The notes below the pieces were generated by a model. The model did no database searches and was not told the DNA's origin. It saw only the letters and a program-made list of their open reading frames with translations. Made by a program: the position numbers and the translations under genes. Below, in pieces: positions 46,970-56,623 of a DNA stretch of 64,000 nucleotides; position 1 is the stretch's first letter; every line of letters begins with the position of its first letter. The DNA is from Rhizobacter sp. Root404 (lineage in GTDB: Bacteria > Pseudomonadota > Gammaproteobacteria > Burkholderiales > Burkholderiaceae_C), in assembly GCF_001425865.1 (NCBI RefSeq), contig NZ_LMDS01000004.1, positions 561,515 through 625,514 of the forward strand, written 5' to 3'.

Positions 46970-48163
46970 ATGCGCTTGGATCAACGATCGACTCGCGGCC
47001 CGTTGCCGCCGCAACCCTTCTTCTCGACACCGCAGCAGCGTCTCGCGCTGGCGCGCCAGCGCTATTTCGAGGACGGGGTGCGACCGTCGGGCCTGGTCAG
47101 CGAGAGCGTGATCCAGTCGTGGTCGCGCTGCGTCCACGGGCACCGCGATCCGGTCGAGCGCATCGCCTTCAACCCGGTGACGCCGAGCCGCATCCACTCG
47201 GCGCTGTCGCGCAGCCAGGTGCTGCTGCAGGCCGCGGCCACCGACCTGGTGCAGCTCGAGGACACGCTGGCCGGCACCGCCTGCACCGCGATCCTGACCG
47301 ACCACCAGGGCGTCGTCGTGCATGCCACCCGTTCGGCGGCGGACCACGGCGAGGTGCTGCTGCCGCTGGCGCGCCGGGTCGGCGTCAGCCTCGACGAGGA
47401 GCACATCGGCACCGGCGCGCCCGGCGTCACGCTGCGCACCGAACAGCCCTGCCTGGTGCTCGGCGGCGAGCACTTCTTCGGCAACCTGCAGCAGCTGCAT
47501 TGCGCGGCCGCGCCGATCCGCGACGTGCACGGGCGCCTCGCGGCGGTGCTCGACCTGACTTCGGAAGGCCGGCCGTTCGGCTTCGACGCCGCCGCGGTGG
47601 TCGCGCTGTACGCGACGACGATCGAGAACCAGCTGCTCAGGGCGCAATCGAGCGAGCACCTCGTCGTGCACCTGCAGACCTCGCCCGCGCTGCTCGGCAC
47701 GCCGATGGAAGGGCTGGCCGGGCTCGACGCGAGCGGGCGCATCGCCTGGCTCAACAACGTCGCGGCGCGCCTGCTCGGCGTCACGCAGGGCGAGGCCGGG
47801 CTGCATGCCGACGATGTCTTCGGCATCGCGCTGAACCGGCTGGCCCTGCTCACCCGCGCATCCGATGCGGCGCTGCACCGGCTGCCGAACGGGCTGAACG
47901 TCTGGATCGCCGCCCGCATGCAGGCCCCCGACGGCGCCGGCCCGCTGGTCCAGCTGCGCGCGCCTGCGCGGGTCGAGCCGGCGCGCATTCCCGTCGCCGA
48001 GCCGGTGGCGGCGACGCTGCGCGACAACGACCGCCACCTGATCGTCCAGACGCTGCAGGCGTGCGCCGGCAACGTGTCCAAGGCCGCCCGCAAGCTCGGC
48101 GTGTCGCGCGGCCTGATCTACCGGCATCTCAAGCAGGCGAAGGCGGAGCCGGCCGACGTGTAG
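46970..48163 (+). CDS. GAF-PAS-Fis type regulator without the sigma-54 ATPase domain
   Basis: A 397-residue regulator. The N terminus matches AcoR-like proteins (ARQRYFEDGVRPSGLVSESVIQSWSRCVHGH). A GAF domain fills about 85-220 and a PAS-like segment about 230-320 (LLGTPMEGLAGLDASGRIAWLNNVAARLLGV). A Fis-type helix-turn-helix ends the protein (IVQTLQACAGNVSKAARKLGVSRGLIYRHLKQ, about 355-388). The central AAA+ domain (GAFTGA, Walker motifs) that AcoR-type activators need is absent, so it probably acts without sigma-54. Its target and ligand are unknown. Confidence 0.86.
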   Translation: MRLDQRSTRGPLPPQPFFSTPQQRLALARQRYFEDGVRPSGLVSESVIQSWSRCVHGHRDPVERIAFNPVTPSRIHSALSRSQVLLQAAATDLVQLEDTLAGTACTAILTDHQGVVVHATRSAADHGEVLLPLARRVGVSLDEEHIGTGAPGVTLRTEQPCLVLGGEHFFGNLQQLHCAAAPIRDVHGRLAAVLDLTSEGRPFGFDAAAVVALYATTIENQLLRAQSSEHLVVHLQTSPALLGTPMEGLAGLDASGRIAWLNNVAARLLGVTQGEAGLHADDVFGIALNRLALLTRASDAALHRLPNGLNVWIAARMQAPDGAGPLVQLRAPARVEPARIPVAEPVAATLRDNDRHLIVQTLQACAGNVSKAARKLGVSRGLIYRHLKQAKAEPADV

Positions 48164-48186
48164 CCCGCGTCGATAATGCCGCGCAT

Positions 48187-49212
48187 ATGCAAGTGTTCCG
48201 CGGCTTCCATCACCCTGGCATCGCGCCCGCCTGCGCGCTCACGATCGGCAACTTCGACGGCGTGCACCGCGGCCACCAGGCGATGCTGGCGCTGCTGAAA
48301 TCCGAGGCCCAGCACCGCGGCTTGCCGGCGTGCGTGATGACCTTCGAGCCGCACCCGCGCGACTATTTCGCCGCGACGGCCGGCAGGCCCGAGCTGGCCC
48401 CGGCGCGCATCGCCACGCTGCGCGACAAGCTCAGCGAACTGGTGCGCTGCGGGATCGACCAGACCGTCGTGCTGCGGTTCGACCGGCGCTTCGCCGCGCA
48501 ATCGCCGCAGGCCTTCATCGACGACGTGCTGGTCCGCGGCCTGGGCACGAAGTACGTGCTGGTCGGCGACGACTTCCGGTTCGGCGCGAAACGCGCCGGC
48601 GACTACGCGATGCTCGACGCGGCCGGGCAGCGCGCCGGCTTCGACGTCGCGCGCATGAACAGCTACGAGGTGCGCGGCCTGCGCGTGTCCAGCTCCGCGG
48701 TGCGCGAGGCGCTCGCCGCGGGCGACATGGGCCAGGTCACGGCGCTGCTGGGCCGCCCGTACAGCATCAGCGGCCATGTGGTGCACGGCAAGAAGCTGGG
48801 GCGCAGCCTCGGGGCCAGCGCGCCGGGCGGCAGCGACGGCTTCCGCACCCTCAACCTGCGCTTCAGCCACCCGAAGCCGGCCGCGCTCGGCATCTTCGCG
48901 GTCCGGGTCCACGGCCTGACGGACCGGCCGCTCGACGGCGTCGCGAGCCTGGGCAAGCGGCCGACGGTCGACGACAGCGGGCGCGTCTCGCTCGAGACCT
49001 ATGTGCTCGATTGGCCCGCCGCGCTCGGCCCCGAGGGGGGCTACGGTAAACTCGTGCGCGTGGAACTGCTGCACAAACTTCGCGACGAGGCCCGCTATGA
49101 CGGGCTGCCGGCGTTGACCGCCGCGATCGAGAAAGACGTGGTCGACGCCCGCGAGTTTCTGGCGGCGCACGCGGCCGAGCACCGCCAGACCAGCCGCGAC
49201 CGAATTATTTGA
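48187..49212 (+). CDS. ribF: Bifunctional riboflavin kinase/FMN adenylyltransferase
   Basis: Makes FMN and then FAD from riboflavin. The 341-residue protein has the nucleotidyltransferase domain with [10 protein letters not shown] at 21-30 and [11 protein letters not shown] before about 175, then the kinase domain from about 190. The kinase entry [10 protein letters not shown] is followed by an insertion ([10 protein letters not shown]), and the usual Mg-ATP motif PTAN is replaced by RTLN at 220-223, which keeps the threonine and asparagine. ileS follows after 101 bases and then lspA, a common betaproteobacterial order. ATG 48187 gives the standard N terminus. Confidence 0.95.
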   Translation: MQVFRGFHHPGIAPACALTIGNFDGVHRGHQAMLALLKSEAQHRGLPACVMTFEPHPRDYFAATAGRPELAPARIATLRDKLSELVRCGIDQTVVLRFDRRFAAQSPQAFIDDVLVRGLGTKYVLVGDDFRFGAKRAGDYAMLDAAGQRAGFDVARMNSYEVRGLRVSSSAVREALAAGDMGQVTALLGRPYSISGHVVHGKKLGRSLGASAPGGSDGFRTLNLRFSHPKPAALGIFAVRVHGLTDRPLDGVASLGKRPTVDDSGRVSLETYVLDWPAALGPEGGYGKLVRVELLHKLRDEARYDGLPALTAAIEKDVVDAREFLAAHAAEHRQTSRDRII

Positions 49213-49313
49213 CGGGCGCGCCGCCCGCCCGATCTCGAAGCGCACCCGCGCCCCCGCGCGGGTCTCCATCCTGTTCGCTGCCCCAGCCGGCAACGCAACC
49301 TCCGAGCGCCACC

Positions 49314-52175
49314 ATGTCTACCCCAGACCAGACTCTGAAGACCGACTACCGATCGACGCTGAACCTGCCCGACACCCCGTTCCCGATGCGCGGCGACCTG
49401 CCCAAGCGCGAGCCGGGCTGGGTCAAGGAATGGACGGATCAAGGCATCTACCAGCGCCTGCGCGACGCCCGCGTCGGCCGCCCCCGCTTCGTGCTGCACG
49501 ACGGTCCGCCCTACGCCAACGGCACGCTGCACGTCGGCCACGCCGCCAACAAGATCCTGAAGGACATGATCGTCAAGGCGCGCCAGCTCAAGGGGCTGGA
49601 CGCTCGCTACACGCCCGGCTGGGACTGCCACGGCCTGCCGATCGAGAACCAGATCGAGAAGACCTTCGGCCGCAACCTGGAGCGTGCCGACGTGCAGGCC
49701 AAGAGCCGCGCCTACGCCGGCGAGCAGATCGCGCAGCAGATGGCCGACTTCAAGCGGGTCGGCGTGCTCGGCGACTGGGAGCACCCGTACCGCACGATGG
49801 ACTTCGGCAACGAGGCCAACGAGATCCGCGTGCTGAAGAAGATCATCGAGCGCGGCTTCGTCTACCGCGGGCTGAAGCCGGTCTACTGGTGCTTCGACTG
49901 CCACTCGTCGCTGGCCGAGTTCGAGATCGAATACGCGGACAAGAAGTCGCAGACGGTCGATGTCGGCTTCCTCGCGGCCGAGCCCGAGAAGCTGGCCGCC
50001 GCGTTCGGCCTGCCCACGCTGGCCAAGGATGCCTTTGCGGTGATCTGGACCACGACCGCATGGACGATCCCCGCCAACCAGGCACTGAACGTCGGCCCGG
50101 CGATCGAGTATTCGCTGGTCGACACGCCGCGCGGGCTGCTGGTGCTCGCGAGCGCGCTGGTGCTGAAGTGCCTTGCACGGTATGACCTCGAGGGAACCGT
50201 CCTGGCGACGACCACCGGCGCGAAGCTCGAAGGCCTCAACTTCAAGCACCCGCTCGCCCTCGTCGACCCGGGCTACGACCGCGTCGCCCCGGTCTACGCC
50301 GCCGAGTACGCGACCGACGACGACGGCACCGGCATCGTCCACTCGTCGCCCGCCTACGGCATCGAGGACTTCAACTCCTGCCGCGCGCACGGCCTGGCGC
50401 TCGACGACATCCTGAACCCGGTGCAGGGTGACGGCCGCTACGAGGCGGGCCTGCCGCTGTTCGGCGGGCTGAACATCTGGAAGGCCGCTCCGCTGGTGGC
50501 CGACGCCATCCGCGATGCTGGCCGGCTGTTCGCCACCTCGACGCTGACCCACAGCTACCCGCACTGCTGGCGCCACAAGACGCCGGTGATCTACCGTGCC
50601 GCGGCGCAGTGGTTCGTGCGCATGGACGAGCCCGCGCAAGGCACCGCCGGCGTGTTCCAGACCGAGACGCCGGCCAAGACGCTGCGCCAGACCGCGCTCG
50701 CCGCGATCGAGCAGACCACGTTCTATCCGGAGAACGGCAAGGCGCGCCTGCACGACATGATCGCCAACCGGCCCGACTGGTGCATCAGCCGCCAGCGCAA
50801 CTGGGGCGTGCCGCTGCCGCTATTCCTGCACAAGGAGAGCGGCGAGCTGCACCCCGACACGCTGGCGCTGATCGATCGCGCGGCCGGCATCGTCGAGCAA
50901 GGCGGGGTCGAAGCCTGGTCGAAGCTGAGCGCGACGGATGTGCTCGGCGCCGACGGCGCGAACTACATCAAGAGCAACGACATCCTCGACGTCTGGTTCG
51001 ACTCGGGTTCGACCTTCTTCCACGTGCTGCGCGGCAGCCACCCCGGCGTCACGAGCGAGGAAGGCCCCGAGGCCGACCTCTACCTCGAAGGCCACGACCA
51101 GCACCGCGGCTGGTTCCACTCGTCGCTGCTGATCGCCTGCGCGATGGAGGACCACGCGCCCTACCGCGGCCTGCTGACCCACGGCTTCACGGTCGACGGC
51201 TCGGGCCGCAAGATGAGCAAGAGCCTGGGCAACTTCATCTCGCTGCAGGACTCGGTGCAGAAGCGCGGTGCCGAGATCATCCGCCTGTGGTGCGCGGCGA
51301 CCGACTACTCGGGCGACCTCGGCATCGACGAGAAGATCCTCGACCGCGTCGTCGACTCGTACCGCCGCATCCGCAACACGCTGCGCTTCCTGCTCGCGAA
51401 CACGAGCGACTTCGACGCCGCGACCGATGCCGTGCCGCTCGCCGAGATGCTCGAGATCGACCGCTGGGCGCTGGCGCGCGCGGCGCAGTTCCAGGGCGAG
51501 GTGCTCGCGCACTACGAGGTCTACGAGTTCCACCCGGTGGTCGCGAAACTGCAGGTCTTCTGCAGCGAGGACCTCGGCGCGTTCTACCTCGACGTGCTGA
51601 AGGACCGGCTCTACACCACCGCGCCGAAGAGCGCTGCGCGACGCTCGGCGCAGACCGCGCTGTGGCACATCACGCATGCGATGCTGCGCTGGATGGCGCC
51701 GTTCCTCAGCTTCACGGCCGAGGAGGCGTGGAAGGTGTTCGCGCCGGGCCAGTCGGTGTCGATCTTCGTCGAGACTTACAGCGATACATCCTCGTGGGCC
51801 GATGACGCGCTGCTCGCGAAGTGGGCGCGCATCCGCGCGATCCGCGATGTCGCGAACAAGGAGATCGAGGCGGTGCGCACCGCCGGCCGGCTCGGCTCGT
51901 CGCTGCAGGCGAACCTCGCGATCGGCGCGAACGAAGCCGACCATGCGCTGCTCGCCTCGCTGGGCGAGGACCTGCGCTTCGTCACGATCACCTCGAAGGC
52001 GGTGCTGACGAGCGCGACCGAGCTGAACGTGGCGGTCGCGCCGTCGACCTCGACCAAGTGCGACCGCTGCTGGCACTACCGCGACGACGTGGGCGCGGAT
52101 GCCGCGCACCCGACCCTCTGCGGCCGCTGCGTCACCAACCTGTTCGGCGCCGGCGAAAACCGGACGATCGCCTGA
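49314..52175 (+). CDS. ileS: Isoleucyl-tRNA synthetase
   Basis: Charges tRNA-Ile. The 953-residue class I enzyme has HVGH at 73-76 (HIGH motif, in [20 protein letters not shown]), the CP1 editing domain in the 190-420 region ([37 protein letters not shown]), KMSKS at 633-637, the anticodon-binding helical region, and a C-terminal zinc finger with CDRCWHYR and CGRC. This is the IleS1 type, sensitive to mupirocin in most bacteria. It is followed two bases later by lspA. Confidence 0.97.
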   Translation: MSTPDQTLKTDYRSTLNLPDTPFPMRGDLPKREPGWVKEWTDQGIYQRLRDARVGRPRFVLHDGPPYANGTLHVGHAANKILKDMIVKARQLKGLDARYTPGWDCHGLPIENQIEKTFGRNLERADVQAKSRAYAGEQIAQQMADFKRVGVLGDWEHPYRTMDFGNEANEIRVLKKIIERGFVYRGLKPVYWCFDCHSSLAEFEIEYADKKSQTVDVGFLAAEPEKLAAAFGLPTLAKDAFAVIWTTTAWTIPANQALNVGPAIEYSLVDTPRGLLVLASALVLKCLARYDLEGTVLATTTGAKLEGLNFKHPLALVDPGYDRVAPVYAAEYATDDDGTGIVHSSPAYGIEDFNSCRAHGLALDDILNPVQGDGRYEAGLPLFGGLNIWKAAPLVADAIRDAGRLFATSTLTHSYPHCWRHKTPVIYRAAAQWFVRMDEPAQGTAGVFQTETPAKTLRQTALAAIEQTTFYPENGKARLHDMIANRPDWCISRQRNWGVPLPLFLHKESGELHPDTLALIDRAAGIVEQGGVEAWSKLSATDVLGADGANYIKSNDILDVWFDSGSTFFHVLRGSHPGVTSEEGPEADLYLEGHDQHRGWFHSSLLIACAMEDHAPYRGLLTHGFTVDGSGRKMSKSLGNFISLQDSVQKRGAEIIRLWCAATDYSGDLGIDEKILDRVVDSYRRIRNTLRFLLANTSDFDAATDAVPLAEMLEIDRWALARAAQFQGEVLAHYEVYEFHPVVAKLQVFCSEDLGAFYLDVLKDRLYTTAPKSAARRSAQTALWHITHAMLRWMAPFLSFTAEEAWKVFAPGQSVSIFVETYSDTSSWADDALLAKWARIRAIRDVANKEIEAVRTAGRLGSSLQANLAIGANEADHALLASLGEDLRFVTITSKAVLTSATELNVAVAPSTSTKCDRCWHYRDDVGADAAHPTLCGRCVTNLFGAGENRTIA

Positions 52176-52177
52176 AC

Positions 52178-52669
52178 ATGGCCGCGAAGAAATCAGGCAG
52201 CTCGCTGCTGCCCTGGCTGGGCATCGCCGCGATCGTGATCCTGCTCGACCAGATCACGAAGGCGATGATCCTGCGCACGATGGCGATCGGCGACAGCCAC
52301 ACGATCACCTCGTTCTTCAACATCGTGCACTGGCGCAACACCGGCGCGGCGTTCTCGTTCCTGCACGCCTCGTCCGGCTGGCAGCGCTGGCTGTTCGTCG
52401 GGCTGGCGGTCGTGGCGGCCGTCTTCATCGTCTGGATGCTGTCGCGCCACGGCGGCCAGCGGCTGTTCGGCTGGGCGCTCGCGCTGATCCTGGGCGGCGC
52501 GATCGGCAACGTGATCGACCGGCTGCTGCACGGCTCGGTCGTCGACTTCATCCAGCTGCACTGGCGCGGCGCCGCGTTCCCGTCGTTCAACGTCGCCGAC
52601 AGCGCGATCACGGTCGGCGCGGCGCTGCTGATCCTCGACGAACTGCTGCGCGTGCGACGCGGGCGCTGA
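52178..52669 (+). CDS. lspA: Lipoprotein signal peptidase (signal peptidase II)
   Basis: Cleaves signal peptides from diacylglyceryl-modified prolipoproteins in the inner membrane. The 163-residue protein has four transmembrane segments, [10 protein letters not shown] in the first conserved box, [32 protein letters not shown], and [11 protein letters not shown]. The last two boxes carry the aspartate dyad. It follows ileS by two bases, so it is in the same operon. It would process the lipoproteins seen elsewhere here, such as the lytic transglycosylase. Confidence 0.96.
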   Translation: MAAKKSGSSLLPWLGIAAIVILLDQITKAMILRTMAIGDSHTITSFFNIVHWRNTGAAFSFLHASSGWQRWLFVGLAVVAAVFIVWMLSRHGGQRLFGWALALILGGAIGNVIDRLLHGSVVDFIQLHWRGAAFPSFNVADSAITVGAALLILDELLRVRRGR

Positions 52670-52708
52670 CGCGCGGCTGCGCGCGCCGGCCCTCGCCGTT
52701 CGGTCGGC

Positions 52709-53704
52709 TCAGGGCATCAGGATGCTGCAGCCGGTGGTCTTGCGCGCCTCCAGGTCGCGATGCGCCCGGGTCACGTCGGCCAGCGGGTAGCGCTGCTCGA
52801 TATGGATCTTGACCTGGCCACCGGTGACGACCGCGAACAGCTCGTCGGCCATCGCCTGCGTGGCCTCGCGCGTCGCGATGTGGGTGAACAGCGTCTGCCG
52901 CGTCACGTAGAGCGAGCCCTTCGCGCCCAGCATGCCGGGTGCGAACGGCGGCACCACGCCCGAGGCGTTGCCGAAGCTGGCCATCAGGCCGAACGGGCGC
53001 AGGCAGTCGAGCGACTTGTCCCAGGTGTCCTTGCCGACCGAGTCGTAGACGACCTTCACGCCCTGACCGCCGGTGATCTCCTTGACGCGTGCCGCGAAAT
53101 CCTCGGTGCGGTAGTTGATGACGTGGGCCGCGCCGTTCGCCTTGGCGAGCGCGCATTTCTCGTCCGAGCCGGCGGTGCCGATCAACTGCAGCCCGAGCGC
53201 CTTGGCCCACTGGCAGGCGATCAGCCCGACCCCGCCGGCGGCGGCGTGGAACAGCACGAAGTCGCCGGCCTGCAGGCCGCCCTGCGGCAGCGTCTTGCGC
53301 AGCAGGTATTGCGCGGTCAGGCCCTTCAGCATCATCGCGGCGCCGGTCTCGAACGAGATCGCGTCGGGCAGCTTGACGACATTGCGCGCCGGCATCACGC
53401 GCAGCGTGCAGTAGGCGCCCGGCGGGTTGCTGGCGTAGGCGGCGCGGTCGCCCGCCTTCAGGTGCGTGACGCCCTCGCCGACCGCCTCGACGACGCCGGC
53501 CGCCTCCATGCCGAGCGACAGCGGCGTCGCAAGGGGGTACACGCCCGAGCGCTGGTAGACATCGATGAAGTTCAGGCCGCAGGCGTGATGGCGGATGCGG
53601 ATCTCGCCGGCGCCGGGCTCGCCGACGGGCATGTCGACGAGGTGCATCTCCTCGGGGCCGCCCTGCTTCTCGATGCGGACGGTGGGGTTGTTGCTCTGGG
53701 TCAT
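52709..53704 (-). CDS. NADPH-dependent quinone oxidoreductase (Qor-like)
   Basis: A 331-residue zinc-independent MDR-family reductase. It has the catalytic-domain pattern of E. coli QOR (VRIEKQGGPEEMHLVDMPVGEPGAGEIRIRHHACGLNFIDVYQRSGVYPL) and the NADPH-binding loop HAAAGGVGLIACQWAK (about 153-168). Zinc-ligand cysteines of alcohol dehydrogenases are missing. It lies 64 bases downstream of the Bug receptor gene on the same strand, and may be the last gene of that unit. It converges on lspA. Confidence 0.93.
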   Translation of the reverse strand: MTQSNNPTVRIEKQGGPEEMHLVDMPVGEPGAGEIRIRHHACGLNFIDVYQRSGVYPLATPLSLGMEAAGVVEAVGEGVTHLKAGDRAAYASNPPGAYCTLRVMPARNVVKLPDAISFETGAAMMLKGLTAQYLLRKTLPQGGLQAGDFVLFHAAAGGVGLIACQWAKALGLQLIGTAGSDEKCALAKANGAAHVINYRTEDFAARVKEITGGQGVKVVYDSVGKDTWDKSLDCLRPFGLMASFGNASGVVPPFAPGMLGAKGSLYVTRQTLFTHIATREATQAMADELFAVVTGGQVKIHIEQRYPLADVTRAHRDLEARKTTGCSILMP

Positions 53705-53768
53705 GCGCGGTCTCCTGAATCGGACCGCTATGGTGCCAGCAACGCCCGGTCCCTGCCGGCGCGAGCGA

Positions 53769-54749
53769 TTATTCGGGCTCGATGCCGGCGGCCTTGATCA
53801 CCTTGCCCCATTTTTGCGTGTCCGCGGCCTGGAAGCGCGCCAGTTCATCGGGCGACGTGGTCCAGGCCTCGGAGCCGCTCATGTCGAAGAAGGCCTTGGC
53901 GGGCGCCGCCTTGACCGCGTTGACGAGCAGCTCGTGCAGCCGTGCGACCACCGGAGCCGGCGTGCCGGCCGGCACGTAGGCGGCGAACCAGTAGCCCATG
54001 TCGTAGCCCTTCACGCCGGCCTCTTCGATCGTCGGCACGTCGGGCAGCTGCGTGCTGCGCTTGTGGGTCGAGTAGCCGAGTGCGCGCAGCTTGCCCGACT
54101 TGACCTGCGGCAGACCGGTCGAGGTGTCGGTGATCATCAGGTCGATCTGCCCCCCCAGCAGGTCGGTGATGGCCAGCGGATTGCTCTTGTAGGGCACGTG
54201 CAGGATCTCGGTGCCGCTCAGCTGCTTGAGCATCTCGCCGGCGACGCGGCTGGACGAGCTGCCGCTGCCGAAACTCAGCTTGCCCGGCGACTTGCGCGCG
54301 GCGGCGAGCAGGTCGGCCACGCTGCGGTACGGCGAGGCCACGTTGACCACCAGCACCTGGCCGCCCTTGCCCAGCCCGGTGACCGGTGCGAAATCCTTGA
54401 CCGGGTCGTAGGGCAGCTTCTTGTAGAGGTGCTCGTTGGCGGACTGGGTCGTGTTGGTCGTGATCAGCACGCTGTAGCCGTCGGCCGCGCTGCGGGCCAC
54501 GGCCTGGGCGGCCAGCATGCCGCTGGCACCGGCCTTGTTGTCGACGACGACCGCCTGCTTCGTCTGCTCGGTCACCGATTGGCCGAGCGCGCGCGCGAGC
54601 TGGTCGGTCGCGCTCCCGGCCGCGAACGGCACGACGAAGGTGACCGGCTTGGCCGGATAGGTCTGCGCGGCCGCAGGGAACGCGGCCACCGCGACGAGTG
54701 CGGCGGCAATGGCGAGCGAGCGGCGTCGCGAAGGAATCGTGGTGTGCAT
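53769..54749 (-). CDS. Tripartite tricarboxylate transporter receptor (Bug) protein
   Basis: A 326-residue periplasmic binding protein with a signal peptide (1-28, ending PAAA). The Bug fold is clear: YPAKPVTFVVPFAAGSATDQLAR, VVVDNKAGASGMLAAQAVARSAADGYSVLITTNT, HVPYKSNPLAITDLLGGQIDLMI, PTIEEAGVKGYDMGYWFAAYVPAGTP. Bug proteins bind small carboxylates or amides, sometimes for TctAB transport and often as sensors. No tctAB genes are near. Its place after the AtuA-like pair suggests that it binds their substrate. Confidence 0.94.
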   Translation of the reverse strand: MHTTIPSRRRSLAIAAALVAVAAFPAAAQTYPAKPVTFVVPFAAGSATDQLARALGQSVTEQTKQAVVVDNKAGASGMLAAQAVARSAADGYSVLITTNTTQSANEHLYKKLPYDPVKDFAPVTGLGKGGQVLVVNVASPYRSVADLLAAARKSPGKLSFGSGSSSSRVAGEMLKQLSGTEILHVPYKSNPLAITDLLGGQIDLMITDTSTGLPQVKSGKLRALGYSTHKRSTQLPDVPTIEEAGVKGYDMGYWFAAYVPAGTPAPVVARLHELLVNAVKAAPAKAFFDMSGSEAWTTSPDELARFQAADTQKWGKVIKAAGIEPE

Positions 54750-54791
54750 GGGCTTGTCTCCGGAAGTGGTCTTGAACGAAACAGGGGGAGG

Positions 54792-55151
54792 TCAGCCTGG
54801 CCCAACCAGGTGGCGATCGAGTGCGCGCGGCAGCTGGATGGGCAGGTCGAGCAACAGGAACGACAACGCCTTGCCATGGCTGTCGAGGTTCAACGCGTCG
54901 TTGACGCCGCCGTCGAGCACGCCGTCGAGCACGAAGTTCATCGCATGCAGTGTCGGGCAGAGGTAGCGCGCCACCCGGGTCGGGCGCCGGTGGGCGAACT
55001 GATGTGCCACCGCGCCTTCCGTCACCTGCTCGACCAGCACCGACCACAACGCCGGGTGCCAGGCGATGACACTGATGTTGGAGCGGTCGCCCTTGTCGCC
55101 GGTGCGGCCATGGGCGACGCGGTAGAGCGGCACGGTCAGCGAAGCGCTCAT
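54792..55151 (-). CDS. AtuA-related small protein
   Basis: A 119-residue protein that begins MSASLTVPLYRVAHGRTGDKGDRSNISVIAWHP, a strongly conserved opening for the small partner or C-terminal domain of AtuA-type proteins. In some species it is fused to the large protein. It starts within the stop codon of the large gene (ATGA at 55148-55151), so the two are made together and probably form one complex. The reaction has not been defined. Confidence 0.87.
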   Translation of the reverse strand: MSASLTVPLYRVAHGRTGDKGDRSNISVIAWHPALWSVLVEQVTEGAVAHQFAHRRPTRVARYLCPTLHAMNFVLDGVLDGGVNDALNLDSHGKALSFLLLDLPIQLPRALDRHLVGPG

Positions 55152-56509
55152 GCGCCGTCTCCCGTCACGAAGCGATGCGTCGCAGGCACCTGCGCGCGCG
55201 GCACCAGGCACGAGACCGTGCCCAGACGTGGCCGGAGCACGGTGCGCACGCCGCCGCCGCCCGCCGGGCCGCAGCAGTACAGCGCGGTCACCTCGCGCAC
55301 CAGGCGCTCGGCGCTGCGGCGCGTCGGCTGGTTGACGGCGACGCGCAGGCGGATGTCACGGCCTTCGCCGACCGGCTGCTGCGCGAGCCAGCGCCCGCCG
55401 TCGTCGCCGAAGACGCTGGCGGCGCCGATCAGGTCGACACGCAGCGGACCCAGTTCGTGCAGCCGCTGCTGCAGCACCTCGGCCGCCAGCCGCGCGCGCG
55501 CCTCGGCGCGCGCGCCTGCGTAGGAGATCTCGCCCTCGGCGAACCAGCCGGTCTCGTGGCAGACGTTGACCTTGAGCGTCGCTGGCCGCGGGTGGCCGCG
55601 CACGCCGCGCAGCTGCACGCGGTCATGGCCGAGGTCGATCACCTCGGCGGCGCCGATGTCGGCCACCACGTCGGGCGTCAGGTAGGCGCCCGGGTCGTGA
55701 ATTTCGTAGAGTAACTGTTCCTTGACGGTATGCGCGTCGATGCATCCGCCGGTGCCGGGCGGCTTGGTGATCACGCAGTCGCCCTCCGCGTCGATCTCGG
55801 CGATCGGGTAGCCGAGGTGGGCGAGTCCGGGCACGTCCTTGAAGCCGGGATCGGCGTAGTAGCCGCCGCTGACCTGCGCGCCGCATTCGAGCAGGTGCCC
55901 GGCCATCGTGGCGCGGGCGATGCGGTCCCAGTCGTCGCGCGCCCAGCCGAAGTGCGCGAGCGCAGGGCCCACGACGAGCGACGGATCGGCGACGCGGCCG
56001 CAGACGACGATCTCGGCCCCGGCGAGCAGGGCATCGGCGATCGCATCGGCGCCCAGATAGGCGTTGGCACAGACGATCTGCAGCGTCGAGCCGGCCGGGC
56101 CGAGCGTGTCCGCCAGCAGGGCGCGATGCGCAGCGTCCGCCAGGTCATCGCCCTCCACCACCGCGATGCGCGGCGTGCGCAGGCCGAGCTCGTGCGCCAG
56201 CGCGAGGATGCGCCGCGCGGCGCCGACCGGATTGGCGGCGCCGAAGTTGCTGACGATGCGCACGCCGGCGCCCAGGCAGCGCGCCAGCACCGGCGCCAGC
56301 ATGTCGTCGAGCAAGGGCTCGTAGCCAGTGGCCGGATCGGCTCGGCGCGCGATCTGCGCCAGCGCCAGCGTGCGCTCGGCCAGGGTCTCGAAGATCAGCA
56401 CGGCCGGCCCGCCCGCATCGATCAGCGCATCGACGACCGGACCGGCCGCATCGGTGCGGTCACCGGAGAAGCCGGCCGCGCAGCCGACGCGCAAGGGCAT
56501 CGTGATCAT
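55148..56509 (-). CDS. AtuA-like protein (DUF1446)
   Basis: A 453-residue protein related to AtuA of acyclic terpene utilisation in Pseudomonas. Characteristic parts are RVGCAAGFSGDRTDAAGPVVDAL, VSNFGAANPVGAARRI, ECGAQVSGGYYADPGFKDVPGLAHLGYPIAEI, TKPPGTGGCIDAHTVKEQLLYEIHDPGAYLTPDV. The role of AtuA itself is not known biochemically. The ATG at 56509 has a good AGGAGACC ribosome binding site; an ATG nine bases later is less likely. With the small partner, a Bug receptor and a divergent LysR gene, it looks like a catabolic unit for a carboxylate or branched acid, not necessarily a terpene. Confidence 0.9.
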   Translation of the reverse strand: MITMPLRVGCAAGFSGDRTDAAGPVVDALIDAGGPAVLIFETLAERTLALAQIARRADPATGYEPLLDDMLAPVLARCLGAGVRIVSNFGAANPVGAARRILALAHELGLRTPRIAVVEGDDLADAAHRALLADTLGPAGSTLQIVCANAYLGADAIADALLAGAEIVVCGRVADPSLVVGPALAHFGWARDDWDRIARATMAGHLLECGAQVSGGYYADPGFKDVPGLAHLGYPIAEIDAEGDCVITKPPGTGGCIDAHTVKEQLLYEIHDPGAYLTPDVVADIGAAEVIDLGHDRVQLRGVRGHPRPATLKVNVCHETGWFAEGEISYAGARAEARARLAAEVLQQRLHELGPLRVDLIGAASVFGDDGGRWLAQQPVGEGRDIRLRVAVNQPTRRSAERLVREVTALYCCGPAGGGGVRTVLRPRLGTVSCLVPRAQVPATHRFVTGDGA

Positions 56510-56589
56510 GGGTCTCCTGGCGCGCCGTCGTCGCGGCACTTCGGTGAATGGGTGATGGCGAATGTAGAGACGTGGAGTTATTCTGTGAA

Positions 56590-56604
56590 ATCGGAATTTC
56601 CGAT
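56590..56604. promoter_or_regulatory. Palindrome in the AtuA/lysR divergent promoter
   Basis: ATCGGAATTTCCGAT has perfect 7-base arms around one base and lies 20 bases upstream of the LysR-type start. A wider pair, GTGAAA (56585-56590) and TTTCAC (56616-56621), brackets it. The A/T content and position fit a LysR-type recognition site controlling the divergent genes. Confidence 0.55.
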
Positions 56605-56623
56605 GAATTGATTTGTTTCACCG

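Noticed and set aside
46330..48186. Plus-strand frame leading into ribF
   Set aside because: Shadow of the mgtC and regulator genes; ribF begins at 48187 with its conserved N terminus.
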